Assembly: GCF_042653205.1 (NCBI RefSeq)
Contig: NZ_JBHSHY010000023.1
Coordinates: 1 to 64,000 of the forward strand
Source of the DNA: Paenibacillus_Z sp042653205
GTDB lineage: Bacteria > Bacillota > Bacilli > Paenibacillales > Paenibacillaceae
Length of the DNA stretch: 64,000 bases
Direction: 5' to 3'
Below, one piece after another: positions 42,569-50,740 of this stretch (its first letter is position 1; every line of letters begins with the position of its first letter). The position numbers and the translations under genes are program-made. The notes below the pieces were generated by a model. It was given only the letters and a program-made list of their open reading frames with translations. It was not told the origin of the DNA and searched no databases.

Positions 42569-43288
42569 GTGTACAAGCTCCTGGTGATCGAAGACGATGC
42601 GATGATGAGCGAGATGCTGTCCATGTACATGTCCGGCGAAGGCTACGAGATCCAGCAGGCGGAGAACGGCGAACAGGGGCTCACGCTGCTCGCGTCGTTC
42701 GAACCGGACGTCGTGCTGCTCGATCTGATGCTGCCCGATTGGGACGGCACCGAGCTGTGCATCCGGATGCGCCGGCAATCCGCCGTGCCGATCATGATCG
42801 TGTCGATGAAATCCGACGTATCCGAACGGGTACAGGCGCTGCGCGCCGGCGCCGATGATTACTTGCGCAAGCCGTTCAGCATGCACGAGCTGAGCGCCCG
42901 CGTCGAGGCGCTGATCCGCCGGTCACGGCTGACGCAGGCCGGCGCGGCGGCCGAGCATCCGGAAGCGGACGGCCTCGAAGCCGAGCGGGAGATCAAGCTG
43001 GATGCCGAGCGCAGGCTGCTTCTCGTGCGCGGCGGCTTCGTCGAGACGACGTTTTCCGAATTCGAGATCATGAAGCTGTTCCTGTCCCACCCCGGCAAAG
43101 TGTTCACGCGCGAGGACCTGATCAACGCCATCCGCGGCTTCGACTCCTTCGTGACGGATCGCGCCATCGACGTGCATATCGTGAACCTGCGCCGCAAGAT
43201 CGAGAAGAACCCCAAGGAACCGCACTACATCCGCACGGTATGGGGCGTAGGGTACAAATACGTGACCGAAGTGGAAGCGCCGCGCTAA
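42569..43288 (+). CDS. Response regulator, OmpR/PhoB family
   Basis: 239 aa. Receiver: LLVIEDDAMMSEML, acceptor near D52 in VLLDLMLPDWDG, Lys in DDYLRKPFSMHEL. Winged helix: TTFSEFEIMKLFLSHPGKVF, TREDLIN, RAIDVHIVNLRRKIEKNP, TVWGVGYKYV. Start GTG 42569 with GAGGTG 6 nt upstream; an in-frame GTG at 42560 overlaps that site. Lies 129 nt after the hybrid kinase and likely receives its phosphate (inference). TTTTCTAACA-type motifs flank it on both sides. Confidence 0.93.
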   Translation: MYKLLVIEDDAMMSEMLSMYMSGEGYEIQQAENGEQGLTLLASFEPDVVLLDLMLPDWDGTELCIRMRRQSAVPIMIVSMKSDVSERVQALRAGADDYLRKPFSMHELSARVEALIRRSRLTQAGAAAEHPEADGLEAEREIKLDAERRLLLVRGGFVETTFSEFEIMKLFLSHPGKVFTREDLINAIRGFDSFVTDRAIDVHIVNLRRKIEKNPKEPHYIRTVWGVGYKYVTEVEAPR

Positions 43289-43648
43289 TCCTTTCCTAAC
43301 AGCTCTTTATCGCCGGTCCGGCCGGCGGAGGGGCTTTTTGCCGGCGCACCGCGCCTTCGCGGAAGCGGGCGGAGGGAATGCGCTAACGCCGCGCTCATAC
43401 CCGCCTGTATCTTTTCTAATGGTTTATGCTTACATGTACCTATTGCGAAGAATGCGGGATTAGGACCGATGGCGGTGTGGAGGATCGGCCGTGAACGAAC
43501 GGGATTACGGTACCGGCATGACGCACATGATGCGGCAACGCAATCGATAACAAAGGCAGCCTGCGCGCATGCGGGCCGCGGCCGATCAGGGCCGTGGTCT
43601 TGCGTGCGCGGGCTGCCTTTTTTTGCGGGATTGGCGGTCGGGGTCTAA
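43289..43648. other. Intergenic region between convergent genes
   Basis: No gene seen. TTTCCTAACA at 43292-43301 and TTTTCTAATG at 43412-43421 resemble TTTTCTAACA at 42443-42452 and 43963-43972. The long bidirectional terminator at 43552-43626 ends the region. Confidence 0.5.
43552..43626. terminator. Long bidirectional terminator
   Basis: AAAGGCAGCC at the left pairs with GGCTGCCTTT at the right, and the interior (GCGCGC, GGCC, CGGCC) pairs further, giving a stem of about 30 bp with few mismatches. A T run follows on the plus strand and AAA precedes on the other side. It separates the response regulator gene from the convergent small gene. Confidence 0.85.
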
Positions 43649-43867
43649 TCAGCACACTTCCAGGTAAAGCTTGGTACCGTCGCTGTACTGCAGAATCGCG
43701 ACGTCGCGGATCATTTCCACGGACTTGATGCGTTTCCACTTCTTTCGAAAATCGAAGTTGTATTCCATTTCCTGCAATTTATTTTGCAGCAGCTCCATGT
43801 ACGACAGCTGCTCGGATGGATAATGTACCGGGACGGAACGATTCTTGAAGGTAATGACTTTGGTCAC
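43649..43867 (-). CDS. Small conserved-looking hypothetical protein
   Basis: 72 aa, basic, with no membrane segment. Start GTG at 43867 with GAGGAGG about 11 nt upstream. The sequence (MTKVITFKNRSVPVHYPSEQ at the start, VAILQYSDGTKLYLEVC at the end) shows alternating hydrophobic strands, suggesting a small beta/helical fold. Codon use is less GC-biased than its neighbours. It stands alone between convergent and divergent two-component genes and may be an accessory protein; no function can be assigned. Confidence 0.7.
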   Translation of the reverse strand: MTKVITFKNRSVPVHYPSEQLSYMELLQNKLQEMEYNFDFRKKWKRIKSVEMIRDVAILQYSDGTKLYLEVC

Positions 43868-44147
43868 GGGAAGTGCACCTCCTCTGTATTGATGCCATTG
43901 TACAAGGCGAATTTTAGTCCCTTATAAAATGAACGTGAGCCGGTTGTTTGATTTGCTTACCCTTTTCTAACAGGTTTTAAAAACAAGGCGGAGCGCCGCG
44001 CGCGAAGCTTCGTGAATGCCGCATCCGCCGCCGGCCCGGACCGGCGTAGTGGTATTATGCGCGGAATGCCGGAAAGTTTATCCGTGCTGCTTCAAGCCGG
44101 GCGCGGGCGGGTAATGACGGGAAATGGAATGCGGGAGGATCAACGAA

Positions 44148-45719
44148 TTGACATTCGCCTTTGCTAAAGCGCTATTCGCCAACATCAGCCTGCTGATCGC
44201 GCTGGCGTACTTGTTCGATCTCGGGTACCGGTACCTGTTTCAATACGCGCCCCCTCGGGTGAAATACGGCATCGCCGTCGGCGTGTTTATCCTCGGCGGC
44301 TGGCTCGCGATGGCGTTCGGCTTGAAGGCGGGCGGCATGCTCGTGCTGGATTTGCGGTTTCTGCCGATCGTCGTCGCGGTGCTCGTGTTCCCGAGTCCGC
44401 CGGCGATTCTCATGATCGGCATCGGCATCGGCATCGGCCGGCTGCTGATGGGCTTCGATCAGACGGCGTTCGGCGCCTGCCTGAACATGATCGTCCTTGG
44501 CATCCTGTCCATGTGGCTGACCAAGTGGCTGCACGCCAGGCCGTGGACCTTCTTTGCGAAGGGCGCCTTCGCGCTCGGCTTCGTCAACGTGCTCTTCGCG
44601 ATCAATGCGACGCTGGTCGTCATGGCGTCCGCGGACGTAACGGCGAAGCAATTTTGGCTGGAATACGGCCTGTATTCGTTCCCGCTGCGGATTCTGCTGA
44701 GCGCGCTGCTGGTATTCATCATCCGCGACTTCCAGAAGGAGCAGCAGCGCGTGGACGAGCTGCGCAAGATGAACATGCTGCTCCGCCGGCAAACCCGCGA
44801 GCTGCGGGCGGCGAAGCGCGATGTGGAGGCCAAGGCGCGCGAGCTGATGCTCGCGAACCAGTACAAGTCCGAGTTCCTCGCGAACATGTCGCACGAGCTG
44901 AAGACGCCGCTCAACAGCATCATCATGCTTTCCCAGCTGCTCAAGGAGAGCGAGGAGGAACGCGGCGCGCGCGGGGAGGAGGCCGGGGAGGGAGCCGGCT
45001 ACGCGGAGCTGATCAACGGGGCGGGCAACGACCTGCTGCGGCTGATCGACGATATATTGGACCTCTCCAAGGTGGAGGCCGGCAAGATGGACATCAACAT
45101 CGAGCCGCATTCGACCGAGGAGCTCGTGCAGACGCTGTACCAGCAGTTCCTGCCCATCGCGGCGCAGAAGAATCTGGCGTTCGAGATCGAGATCGGACCG
45201 CAGGTGCCGGAGGCGATCCAGACCGACGCGCTGCGGGTCAACCAGATTCTGCGCAATCTGCTCGCCAACGCATTCAAATTCACGGAGTCCGGCGGCGTGC
45301 GCATCGTCGTCAAGGCGGAAGGCGGCATGCCGATCGAGCCGTCCGCGCTCCGCAAGGGCCGGCTGCGGAACTGGTATCCCGGCGCATGGGCCCGGCCGGC
45401 CGTTCGCATGATTCCGCCGATGCGGGTATCGTTCGCCATCGCGGATACGGGCATCGGCATCGATGAGGAGAAGCAGCAGCTCATCTTCGAGGCATTCCGG
45501 CAGGAGGACGGCTCCATCAGCCGCAAGTACGGCGGCACCGGGCTCGGGCTGTCCATCAGCCTGCAGCTCGCGCGGCTGCTGGGCGGCACGCTGTCGCTCG
45601 AGAGCCGCAAGGGCGAGGGCAGCAAATTTACGCTGCGGCTCCCGGCGGCGGCGCAGACGGCCGGGGAGTCCTCGAGCCGGGCGCGCGAACAAGCAGAAGC
45701 ACGGCCGCAAGACGCCTGA
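44148..45719 (+). CDS. 5TM-receptor sensor histidine kinase (LytS-type membrane domain)
   Basis: 523 aa. Five or six N-terminal membrane helices (residues 5-195) with the 5TMR-LYT features RFLPIVVAVLVFPSPPAILM and IGIGIGRLLMGFDQ. A coiled segment (about 205-245) leads to HisKA with FLANMSHELKTPLNSIIMLS and a HATPase domain with LRNLLANAFKFTESGGV, DTGIGIDEEK and YGGTGLGLSISLQLARLL. An insert rich in Glu/Gly follows the phospho-acceptor helix (EEERGARGEEAGEGAG). Start TTG 44148 because GGGAGG precedes it; an ATG at 44124 lies before that site. No regulator gene adjoins; the one at 42.6 kb is nearest. Confidence 0.92.
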   Translation: MTFAFAKALFANISLLIALAYLFDLGYRYLFQYAPPRVKYGIAVGVFILGGWLAMAFGLKAGGMLVLDLRFLPIVVAVLVFPSPPAILMIGIGIGIGRLLMGFDQTAFGACLNMIVLGILSMWLTKWLHARPWTFFAKGAFALGFVNVLFAINATLVVMASADVTAKQFWLEYGLYSFPLRILLSALLVFIIRDFQKEQQRVDELRKMNMLLRRQTRELRAAKRDVEAKARELMLANQYKSEFLANMSHELKTPLNSIIMLSQLLKESEEERGARGEEAGEGAGYAELINGAGNDLLRLIDDILDLSKVEAGKMDINIEPHSTEELVQTLYQQFLPIAAQKNLAFEIEIGPQVPEAIQTDALRVNQILRNLLANAFKFTESGGVRIVVKAEGGMPIEPSALRKGRLRNWYPGAWARPAVRMIPPMRVSFAIADTGIGIDEEKQQLIFEAFRQEDGSISRKYGGTGLGLSISLQLARLLGGTLSLESRKGEGSKFTLRLPAAAQTAGESSSRAREQAEARPQDA

Positions 45720-45751
45720 CGAAGCAGCGAAAAAATATTTTAGAAAAAGTA

Positions 45752-45780
45752 TTGACTCCTGCAAACTCCTGCGGTATATT
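45752..45780 (+). promoter_or_regulatory. Promoter of the tRNA-Thr gene
   Basis: TTGACT (45752-45757), 17-nt spacer, TATATT (45775-45780), 35 nt before the tRNA 5' end. Confidence 0.8.
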
Positions 45781-45814
45781 ATAAAAGTCGCCTCAAGCGA
45801 ACGAGGTTGTACAA

Positions 45815-45889
45815 GCTGGTGTAGCTCAGGGGTAGAGCAACGCACTCGTAATGCGTAGGCCGGGGGTTCAATTCCCTTCACCAGCACCA
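45815..45889 (+). tRNA. tRNA-Thr (anticodon CGT)
   Basis: 75 nt including the encoded CCA. Acceptor GCTGGTG/CACCAGC with discriminator A, D arm GCTC/GAGC, anticodon stem ACGCA/TGCGT with loop CTCGTAA (anticodon CGT, reads ACG), T arm GGGGG-TTCAATT-CCCTT with two G-U pairs. A terminator follows. Confidence 0.96.
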
Positions 45890-45904
45890 TTCATTCCAAT
45901 AACG

Positions 45905-45940
45905 GCGCGGTTTCCGAGCAATCGGGGATCGCGCTTTTTT
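45905..45940 (+). terminator. Terminator after tRNA-Thr
   Basis: GCGCG (45905-45909) pairs with CGCGC (45930-45934), with inner CCGA/TCGG, followed by T6. Confidence 0.8.
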
Positions 45941-46031
45941 GCATACAACGCGATAGGCAGAGACGGCAGTCCGGTCGATGCGGTTTGATAATTGGCTGCA
46001 AACTGGAATGATTCCAATGTATCGGCATGGG

Positions 46032-46060
46032 TTGACACCGTTTGCTGAAAGCGCTACTAT
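46032..46060 (+). promoter_or_regulatory. Sigma-A promoter with a cre-like site before the LacI operon
   Basis: TTGACA (46032-46037), 17-nt spacer, TACTAT (46055-46060), close to consensus. TGAAAGCGCTACTA (46046-46059) overlaps the -10 and matches the CcpA cre consensus at about 12 of 14 positions, so catabolite repression is likely. It implies a leader of nearly 400 nt before the LacI start. Confidence 0.65.
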
Positions 46061-46089
46061 TGACTCATCATTTCTTTCGCTTTACGTAA

Positions 46090-46392
46090 TTGGAACGTTC
46101 CCAAGCCAAGCGAAGGCGTTTGCATCCAACGCGGCATTCGAATTAGGTTACACTTCCGGTTCACGTTTACGAGAAGAGATTTATTTTTTGGGTATTTTGG
46201 GAACGTTCCCATAATGGCGCAAACGCGCCTATTCCCCGCATAAAAAGGATGCCAAAAAGAGGGATGGCAGCCCGATATCCGAGCTTCAAGCCGGTCGGTT
46301 CGGCGAGATTGGGAACGTTCCCGATAATTGGCGTTTCCAAACAAAACCGTATCGCGGCGCATGCATGATTTGGTGAAATGGGAACGTTCCCA
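46090..46392 (+). promoter_or_regulatory. Four LacI-type operators (GGGAACGTTCCC)
   Basis: Palindromes at 46090-46104 (TTGGAACGTTCCCAA), 46198-46211 (TGGGAACGTTCCCA), 46310-46323 (TGGGAACGTTCCCG) and 46379-46392 (TGGGAACGTTCCCA). The central CG dyad is typical of LacI-family sites. Centres are 108, 112 and 69 bp apart. All lie between the promoter and the LacI gene, so the regulator probably represses its own operon, perhaps with DNA looping (inference). No gene is seen in 45941-46450. Confidence 0.85.
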
Positions 46393-46450
46393 AAATACCG
46401 AAAGCCAAGCGGCGCAAACGGGAAACGTTAAAGGAAAAGAGTGATAGCAC

Positions 46451-47455
46451 GTGGGGCCGACCATTCATGACGTAGCAAGGCTGGCGGGGACGTCGAAGAG
46501 CACCGTTTCCCGCTATTTAAACGGACAGCAAGTGAAAAAAGCGACGCAGGAAGCGCTCGAAAAAGCGATTAAGGAACTGAACTTCCACCGCAACGCCAAC
46601 GCGCGGCGGCTGGTGCTCGACCGGACGAACAGCATCGCGGTCGTGGTGGACAACATCTCGAACATCTTCTATTCCGGCATTATCCGCGGAATCGAGACGG
46701 TTGCGAATATGAAAGGCTACAACTGCGTCTTTCTCAGCTGGACGTCGAACTACGAGGATGAAATCTCGTTCCTGAACCTGCTCTACGAAGGTCAGATCGA
46801 CGGGATCATCCTCGTAAGCTTCCAGAAGCGGGCGAAGCAGGACCTGGAGCGAATCCGGGATTCCAGCTATCCGATCGCGCTGATCGGCGACCACGGCGAG
46901 ATGGAGGGCATCTTCTCCGTCGACGTGGACAACGCAGCGGGCGTGTACGAGATCGTCGAGTATCTTCACGGCCTCGGGCACCGGGACATCGCGTACATCT
47001 CCGGCCCGGACCACGCGGCGGCGAACAAGTACCGCTTCAAGGGTTATCTGGCGGCGATGGAGAACCTCGGCCTGACGTACAACCCGGAATGGGTCATGCA
47101 GTCGGACTGGAGCAACCAAGGCGGCTATCAAGCCATGAAGAAGCTGCTGCAGGCGGACGGCTTCACCGCCGTCGTCGCGTCGAACGACGAGACGGCGATT
47201 GGAGCGCTGAGGGCCGCGCAGGAGCACGGCTTGAACGTTCCGAAGCGGATGTCGATCGTCGGCTTCGACGATATTACGATCTCCGAATGGGTTTACCCCT
47301 CGCTGACGACCGTACGGCAGCCGTTCCGGGATATCGGCATGCAGGCGGCGCGGGGGCTTTTCCGCAAAATCGGCGGCAGCGCGGAGGACGATGGGGACAA
47401 TCACCATCTATTGAAGCCGACACTAATCATTCGCGATTCGTGCGGAAAACTATAG
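46451..47455 (+). CDS. LacI-family transcriptional regulator
   Basis: 334 aa. N-terminal HTH (TIHDVARLAGTSKSTVSRYL) and hinge (LEKAIKELNFHRNANARRLV), then a periplasmic-binding-protein-like effector domain: IAVVVDNISNIFYSGIIRGI, GIILVSF, YISGPDHAAANKYRFKGYL, VVASNDETAIGAL, SIVGFDDITISEWVYPSLTT. Start GTG 46451 (AAAGGAAAAGAG upstream). The natural ligand site is the palindrome repeated four times in its leader. The permease genes follow after 18 nt, so it is the first gene of the operon it probably controls; the inducer should be a sugar. Confidence 0.95.
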   Translation: MGPTIHDVARLAGTSKSTVSRYLNGQQVKKATQEALEKAIKELNFHRNANARRLVLDRTNSIAVVVDNISNIFYSGIIRGIETVANMKGYNCVFLSWTSNYEDEISFLNLLYEGQIDGIILVSFQKRAKQDLERIRDSSYPIALIGDHGEMEGIFSVDVDNAAGVYEIVEYLHGLGHRDIAYISGPDHAAANKYRFKGYLAAMENLGLTYNPEWVMQSDWSNQGGYQAMKKLLQADGFTAVVASNDETAIGALRAAQEHGLNVPKRMSIVGFDDITISEWVYPSLTTVRQPFRDIGMQAARGLFRKIGGSAEDDGDNHHLLKPTLIIRDSCGKL

Positions 47456-47473
47456 AAAAGAGGTGAGGAGAGA

Positions 47474-48346
47474 ATGAGCTCCAAGGTCAACAAATCGTAT
47501 TACGGCTATTTCTTCGTCGCGCCCTTCTTCATCGGATTCGTCGTATTCGGTTTGGCGCCGATTCTATATACCTTGTACTTAAGCTTCATGAAATGGGACG
47601 GGTTCACCGACCCCGTCTACGTCGGCTTCGCGAACTACACTCGGCTGCTGCACGATACGTTCTTCTACCAGACGATCGGGAACACGCTGATCATCTGGGT
47701 GCTCTCGAACACGCCGCAGCTGATTCTTGCGCTGCTGCTGGCACTGATCCTGAACGAGAAATTCATCCGGGGCAAGCACTTCTTCCGGGCGGTCTACTTC
47801 TTCCCGCACATCATCACGCCGGTCACGCTCGGGGTCATCTTCAGCCTCATGTTCGACTGGCAGACGGGCAGCATCAACAAGGTGCTCATGAATCTCGGCA
47901 TCGTGCACGACCCCATCAACTGGTTCAACAGCCCGTGGTGGTCGCGCCTCATCGCCTCGGCGGTCATCTGCTGGCAGTATTTCGGATTCAACATGATCGT
48001 CTTCATCGCTGGCCTGCAGGGCATTCCGAACGAAGTGTACGAAGCGGCCGAGATCGACGGCGCTTCGAAGACGCAGACGGCGCTCTACATTACGCTGCCG
48101 CTGCTGCGGCCGGTCTTCTTGTTCATCTTCATCACGTCCGTCATCGGCGGCCTGCAGCTGTTCGACGCGCCCCTCATGCTGGGCGACGGCCCGGACAACA
48201 CTGCGCGGACGATGGTCATGTACTTGTACGAGACGGCATTCAAAAACTTCGATTACAGCTACGGCGCATCGGTCGCGTACGGTATTTTCTTCGTCGTCAT
48301 GGTGTTCACGGCCATCACCGCCCGAGCCTCGCGGCTGAAGGATTAA
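47474..48346 (+). CDS. ABC sugar transporter permease 1 (CUT1, MalF-like)
   Basis: 290 aa, six membrane segments, starting YYGYFFVAPFFIGFVVFGLA. The EAA loop is EAAEIDGASKTQTALYITLP. AGAGGTGAGGAGAG precedes the ATG. It forms a heterodimeric channel with the next gene product. No ATPase gene is in the operon, so a shared MsmX-type ATPase is presumed. Confidence 0.94.
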   Translation: MSSKVNKSYYGYFFVAPFFIGFVVFGLAPILYTLYLSFMKWDGFTDPVYVGFANYTRLLHDTFFYQTIGNTLIIWVLSNTPQLILALLLALILNEKFIRGKHFFRAVYFFPHIITPVTLGVIFSLMFDWQTGSINKVLMNLGIVHDPINWFNSPWWSRLIASAVICWQYFGFNMIVFIAGLQGIPNEVYEAAEIDGASKTQTALYITLPLLRPVFLFIFITSVIGGLQLFDAPLMLGDGPDNTARTMVMYLYETAFKNFDYSYGASVAYGIFFVVMVFTAITARASRLKD

Positions 48347-48359
48347 GGAGGCGAAGCAC

Positions 48360-49181
48360 ATGGCTAAAGCCATCACAAGAGGAATCCTGTACCTGTTTCT
48401 GATCGCCGTGGCGGCGACCTGCCTGATTCCGTTCTACAGCATGATCATCACGTCGACGCACACGAACTCGGATATCGCGCGGAAGCTGCTGCTCATCCCG
48501 GGCGATCAATTCATCGACAATTACAACCGGTTGAAGGACACGGTCAACATCTGGCGCGGATTCGGCAATACGGTGTTCCTGACGGTCGTCTCGACGATCA
48601 TCAACGTCTATTTCGCGGCGCTCGCCGGCTACGGGTTCTCGAAATACAACTTCAAGTACCGCGGCTTCTTGTTCCTGTTCGTGCTCGGTACGATGATGAT
48701 TCCGGGCCAGCTCGGCATCATCGGCTTCTACAAGCTGATGGATACCATGAACATGCTCAACACCTACTGGCCGCTGATTCTGCCGGCGATCCACAATGCC
48801 TTCGGGATCTTCCTGATGCGCCAGTTCGCGGATTCGTCGGTGCCGACGGAAGTCATCGAATCGGGCCGGATGGACGGTTACGGCGAGCTGCAGATCTTTA
48901 ACCGGATCGTGCTGCCGATCATGAGCCCGGCGCTGGCGACCTTGGGCATCTTCGCCTTCATCGGCAAATGGAACGACTTCCTGACCCCGATGATCATCCT
49001 GTTCGATAACAATCTGCAAACGCTTCCCGTCATGATCGCGAGCCTGAAGTCGCAGTTCACCTCCGATTTCGGCGCGCAATACGTCGGCATTGTCATCTCC
49101 GTCGTGCCGGTGCTCGTGTTCTTCTCGTTCATGTCGAAGCGGATCATCGACGGCGTCGCGGCCGGCGCGGTCAAAGGCTGA
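48360..49181 (+). CDS. ABC sugar transporter permease 2 (CUT1, MalG-like)
   Basis: 273 aa, six membrane segments. EAA-type loop VIESGRMDGYGELQIFNRIV; the C-terminus IIDGVAAGAVKG is typical of MalG-type permeases. AAGGAGG lies 10 nt before the ATG, and only 13 nt separate it from permease 1. Confidence 0.94.
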   Translation: MAKAITRGILYLFLIAVAATCLIPFYSMIITSTHTNSDIARKLLLIPGDQFIDNYNRLKDTVNIWRGFGNTVFLTVVSTIINVYFAALAGYGFSKYNFKYRGFLFLFVLGTMMIPGQLGIIGFYKLMDTMNMLNTYWPLILPAIHNAFGIFLMRQFADSSVPTEVIESGRMDGYGELQIFNRIVLPIMSPALATLGIFAFIGKWNDFLTPMIILFDNNLQTLPVMIASLKSQFTSDFGAQYVGIVISVVPVLVFFSFMSKRIIDGVAAGAVKG

Positions 49182-49318
49182 TCCGAACCGAATTCCAGCG
49201 AAAGAGGTGGTGCCGCCGATCGGCAAGCATGACCGGAACGGTCAGGAACGCAATCAAGGGGTACGCATGGCACGCATTTCAAACGTCTCAAGACAACCAT
49301 GAAAAGGGGAGATCGGTT

Positions 49319-50671
49319 TTGAAAACGAAAAAATGGCTGACGATGACGACATCGGTCGTACTGGCTGCCGGCCTGCTCGCGGGCTGCGGCAGCGGCAACG
49401 GCAATAACGGCGGCAACGCGGGGGGCGAAGCGAACGGCGGCGCGGCGGACAATGGCGGCACGAACGCGGGTGCGGCGAACGGCGGCAACGGCGGCACGCA
49501 GGAGCTGTCCGGCAAGCTCGTCATCTGGACGTTCTTCGACCAAGTCAAGGACATGGCCGACCAGTTCCATGCGAAAAACCCGGGCGTGACGATTGATGTC
49601 AAAATGTTCCCGGGCGACCAATACCAGACGAAGCTGCTGACGGCGCTGCAATCCGGCAGAGACGTGCCCGATATCTTCGACCTCGAGCGCGGCTACATCG
49701 GCAAATTCATCGACTCCAAATTCCTGACCGACCTGTCCGCGATGGGCGGCGACGACCTGGTGAAGGACTACATTCCATACGTACAAGAGCTGGGGCGTTC
49801 GAGCGACGGCAAGCTGCGCGCGATCTCCGACCATTCGTCGCCGGGCGGCTTCTGGTACCAGAAGGACGTAGCGGCGAAATACCTCGGCACGGACGACCCG
49901 GACAAAATCAGCGACATGGTCAGCTCGTGGGATAAAATCGTCGAGCTCGGCAAAAAAGTCGCGGCGGACAGCGGCGGCAAAGAACATCTGATCCAAAATG
50001 CCGGCGACCTGTTCGACATCGAAGCGTACAACACGGAGCCGTGGGTCAAGGACGGCAAGCTGAACATCGATCCGAAGTGGCAGACGGTCTACGACACGCA
50101 GCTGAAAATCCGTCAAAACAACGTCGACGCCAAGCTTCCGTTCATGTCGGCGGGCTGGGGCAACGCGCTGAACGACGGCAGCGTCGTCCTGACGTCGATG
50201 CCGGCATGGGCCGGCTTCATGATCGACAACAAGGACAACAAGGCGAACGGCAAATTCGGCGTCACCAAAACGCCGGAGGGCTTCTACGTCGGCGGCACGT
50301 ACCGCGGCATCTACGACAAATCGGACAACAAGGATCTGGCGTACGAATTCATCAAGTACATCGCCGGCGAAGAATGGCAGCAGCACAACCTCGAGAAGAC
50401 GGGCAATATGCCGGGCAACGGCAAGGTGTATGAAACGAACCTCGAGATGTACAAATCCGCGTTCTTCGGCGATCAGAACATCCTGAAGCCGTATTATGAG
50501 TCCGTCAAGCAAATGCCGGCGATCAAAGCCGACAAGTACGGCGAGGACATCCTCAGCAAGTGGAGAAAAGCCGCGGGCGACGGCGTCACGAACAACAAGA
50601 GCTTCGACGACGTCGTGAGCGCGTTCAAGAAAGAAGTGAAAAACACGTTCCCCGAACTGAACGTAGACTAA
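49319..50671 (+). CDS. Extracellular sugar-binding lipoprotein (CUT1)
   Basis: 450 aa. Start TTG 49319 with AAGGGGAG 7 nt upstream; in-frame codons before it lack a site. The signal peptide ends in the lipobox AGLLAGC. A Gly/Asn/Ala-rich linker of about 40 residues precedes the MalE-type fold (LVIWTFFDQVKDMADQFHAK, LLTALQSGRDVPDIFDLERG). The aromatic residues in FWYQK and PAWAGF could stack on sugar rings. It captures the substrate of this operon for the two permeases. Confidence 0.94.
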   Translation: MKTKKWLTMTTSVVLAAGLLAGCGSGNGNNGGNAGGEANGGAADNGGTNAGAANGGNGGTQELSGKLVIWTFFDQVKDMADQFHAKNPGVTIDVKMFPGDQYQTKLLTALQSGRDVPDIFDLERGYIGKFIDSKFLTDLSAMGGDDLVKDYIPYVQELGRSSDGKLRAISDHSSPGGFWYQKDVAAKYLGTDDPDKISDMVSSWDKIVELGKKVAADSGGKEHLIQNAGDLFDIEAYNTEPWVKDGKLNIDPKWQTVYDTQLKIRQNNVDAKLPFMSAGWGNALNDGSVVLTSMPAWAGFMIDNKDNKANGKFGVTKTPEGFYVGGTYRGIYDKSDNKDLAYEFIKYIAGEEWQQHNLEKTGNMPGNGKVYETNLEMYKSAFFGDQNILKPYYESVKQMPAIKADKYGEDILSKWRKAAGDGVTNNKSFDDVVSAFKKEVKNTFPELNVD

Positions 50672-50740
50672 TCGACTGCACAAGGCGCGGCTGCTTCTCC
50701 CGGGAAGCAGTCGTCCATTTTTGGAAGGAGAATCGGCCCG

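Noticed and set aside
45720..45890. Attachment site of an integrated element at the tRNA-Thr 3' end
   Set aside because: No repeated tRNA 3' segment, integrase gene or other island hallmark was seen in the downstream 18 kb.
46004..46016. TGGAATGATTCCA as a fifth LacI operator
   Set aside because: Odd-length centre and no central CG; it lies upstream of the promoter and is too different from the other four to call.
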